A DNA stretch of 17,523 bases from NCBI GenBank assembly GCA_022592435.1, contig JABYQS010000595.1, positions 1 through 17,523 of the forward strand, written 5' to 3'. The notes beneath the pieces are model-generated. The model ran no database searches and was not told where the DNA came from. It saw nothing but the letters and a program-made list of their open reading frames with translations. The DNA comes from Cerioporus squamosus (Eukaryota > Basidiomycota > Agaricomycetes > Polyporales > Polyporaceae). Both the position numbers and the translations under genes were made by a program. Below, one piece after another: positions 15,838 to 17,523 of this stretch. Every line of letters begins with the position of its first letter. Positions within the stretch are counted from its first letter, which is position 1.

Positions 15838-17523
15838 TCAGGGATGCTGATCATCAGCCCGAATCTCTTCGGCCTCCGTTGCAACCGCACTCTCGACGCT
15901 CGATGACAGTGTTGCTGGAACCTCGGTACTGGCACCTTTCCTGCGTCCCGGTGTGCGAATCCCTGTGAACCCTGGCAAAGCGTGGATTTGCGCAATCACT
16001 GCAAGCAATCGTGCGTTCACGGCCTGTCTCCTGTTGCTGTAGTCAGCAATGGCACCCGCGATTGGGTTGCGTTCCTCGCGTGAGGTCTTGACTGCAGAGT
16101 CGAGCTTCTTGTTCTCGAGTACAATCGCCGAATGCACTCGGCGGATCTCGACGTTGCACCGCTTGATCTCTTCGCGTGCACGGTGAATCTTCCGGCTTCT
16201 CTTGATGTGCTCACGCGTAGCTGCGTTCGCCCATGGCTTCCCGCTGAGATCGTTGCGCGTGTCCCGGAGGAGCTCGAACTCTTCGATGAAGACGTAGTGC
16301 GATACTTTGTCCCAATCGAGAGCTGGCTTCGGGTTCTTGAGCTTCTTTGCAGCAGCGTTGTATTCATTGATGGCGGCGCGTATCGCTTTCGATCTTCTCT
16401 GCAACGACTTCGCGATGTGAACGCAAACCTTGTAAGCTAACATGATACAAATGTGTCAGCGGTGTAAGGAAGGGCAGTATTCGACAGGTGCTCACCGGTG
16501 CGTGAGAGGTTCATAGTATGCAGCTCAAAGAGTCTCTGCACAACGAGCCGATGCAGCTTGTCGAGCGCAAGGCGATAGTCCCTCTCGACAAGGTACTGCG
16601 CAGTTTGTACGAACTGCGGTGTGATCGGGTTCCACCGGTGTGGCAAGCCCATCTGGAGCTCAAGTGAGATGACATCACGCAGGGCGGAGTCGCGACGCTC
16701 GCGGAGCAGGTGCATGTTCGTCTCACGCTTGAGAGTCGCTGCGGCATCTCGTGAATAGTGAGCATTGGGCTGCCTCGTCCTCGGAGCGGAAGGTTCATAG
16801 TCCTCCGGAATTGACGTCACGAAGGCATCCTGTGCCTTGGAAGCGCGGTCCCTAGCGGCAGTCGATCAGGGCGTTGATCGCGGATCGAGATTGTAAATAG
16901 ACTTACTCGAGGTCCCAGTACTCCTGCAGCCGCGCGACGTACTCGAGGGCGACAGGATCGACTTCAGTCACCTGGCCTATAGCTGCGAAGTAGTCCACCT
17001 CTTCCTTGTGCCACTTCTCAAGGTCCTCCTCGCGGCAGTCGTTCTGCTTCAGCCATTCCTCCAGAAGCGGGACATCGTTGTCGAGGATCTCGAGCGCTTG
17101 ACGATAATTGTTGCGCAGCATGGTACCGAGATTCGCGTACTTGTCCTCGTCAGCTTGCACGTAGTGTCGGTCGATGTGCAAACGCCGATGATACTTGCTC
17201 GCGTACCGGATGATGGGAGCGAGCTCGTTAGATGCCGAGAATGCCCGCTCCATCGTCTCGAAGTCCTCGAGACCGGCGCCCGCGATAACTGAAGGATGAT
17301 TGACGGTCTGGCACTGGTGGCTGTGCGAGTAACCGTGGAAGGCATTGACGCAGCACCGGGACTGCAAGCGGTTGAACGCCGGCCCGAGGGAGCTTGCCTT
17401 TATGGTACCATCGAAGCTGCAGCCGATGTCGTATCCAATGAGAAGGCGATCGTCCAGGACCTCGAGTGCCTTCGCGACGATAGCCAGAGCGTATTTTGCG
17501 CTATTAAGTACAGAATCATGGCA
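15838..17523 (-). CDS. KDZ-type transposase, C-terminal part (runs off the right edge)
   Basis: Exons 16907-17523, 16496-16851 and 15838-16436 read in phase for 523 aa with no stop or frameshift; the 5' part lies beyond the window. KDZ (Kyakuja-Dileera-Zisupton) transposases are RNase-H-fold enzymes that move DNA transposons and are abundant in basidiomycetes. Seen: GYDIGCSF with D32 of the visible part, a probable catalytic Asp; the zinc-binding-like CCVNAFHGYSHSHQC (C57, C58, H63, H67, H69, C71); GLEDFETMERAFSASN; and the family's later landmarks RNNYRQALEIL, LSRTAYKV, and LPGFTGIRTPGRRKG near the end. The two introns are 55 and 59 nt with good splice sites. The copy looks intact, which suggests recent activity. 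Both genes downstream share its orientation. Confidence 0.92.

Noticed and set aside
1..17523. CRISPR arrays, rRNA or tRNA genes
   Set aside because: No regularly spaced identical repeats with unique spacers were seen, and no tRNA or rRNA signatures were recognised by eye. The genome is eukaryotic.

Overview
The window looks like nuclear DNA of a basidiomycete fungus, probably a wood-decay agaricomycete. The evidence is GC-rich coding sequence split by many 45-65 nt introns (GTRNGY donors, CTNAY-type branch points, YAG acceptors), a secreted sedolisin, a local cluster of small kinase-like genes, and a KDZ-type transposase. All gene models were spliced by hand from phase, splice signals and remembered family motifs. 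No alignment or search was run.

Layout. (1) 26-1234, minus: a seven-exon ArfGAP, a housekeeping membrane-traffic gene. (2) 1235-2482: a long intergenic stretch with a palindromic AAGTACTT repeat and an unresolved minus-strand reading frame. (3) 2483-4543, plus: an intact eight-exon secreted S53 (sedolisin / tripeptidyl-peptidase type) protease. (4) 5049-9996: three paralogous kinase-like genes with the same intron positions and phases. The first (plus) has lost the catalytic residues and reads as a pseudokinase. The second (plus) keeps Lys, HND, Asn and DFG. The third (minus) is a pseudogene with a nonsense codon and a 438-bp hAT-type MITE inserted exactly at an intron acceptor. A duplicated block, including a relic of another paralogue's 3' end, precedes the first two genes and suggests growth by tandem duplication.

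(5) 10218-11570: a repeat zone. It holds a 365-bp Tc1/mariner-type MITE with an internal 49-bp tandem repeat, a perfect 15-bp inverted repeat, and three copies, about 325 bp apart, of a 106-bp module that looks like an exon plus intron encoding a conserved short peptide. (6) 11863-17523, all minus: a KDZ transposase running off the right edge, then a protein with a viroplasmin-like / RNase H1 N-terminal domain, then an HMG-box-like nuclear protein. Their shared orientation and close spacing raise the possibility that the last two are passenger genes of the KDZ element. No element ends were found, so this is inference.

The left part therefore looks like stable gene territory. From about 5 kb rightwards the window is accessory, with gene duplication and decay and at least three kinds of DNA transposon. 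The most informative site is 9055-9508. There the hAT target-site duplication copied the splice acceptor GCAG|GGGC, so the whole element could in principle be removed as part of a longer intron.
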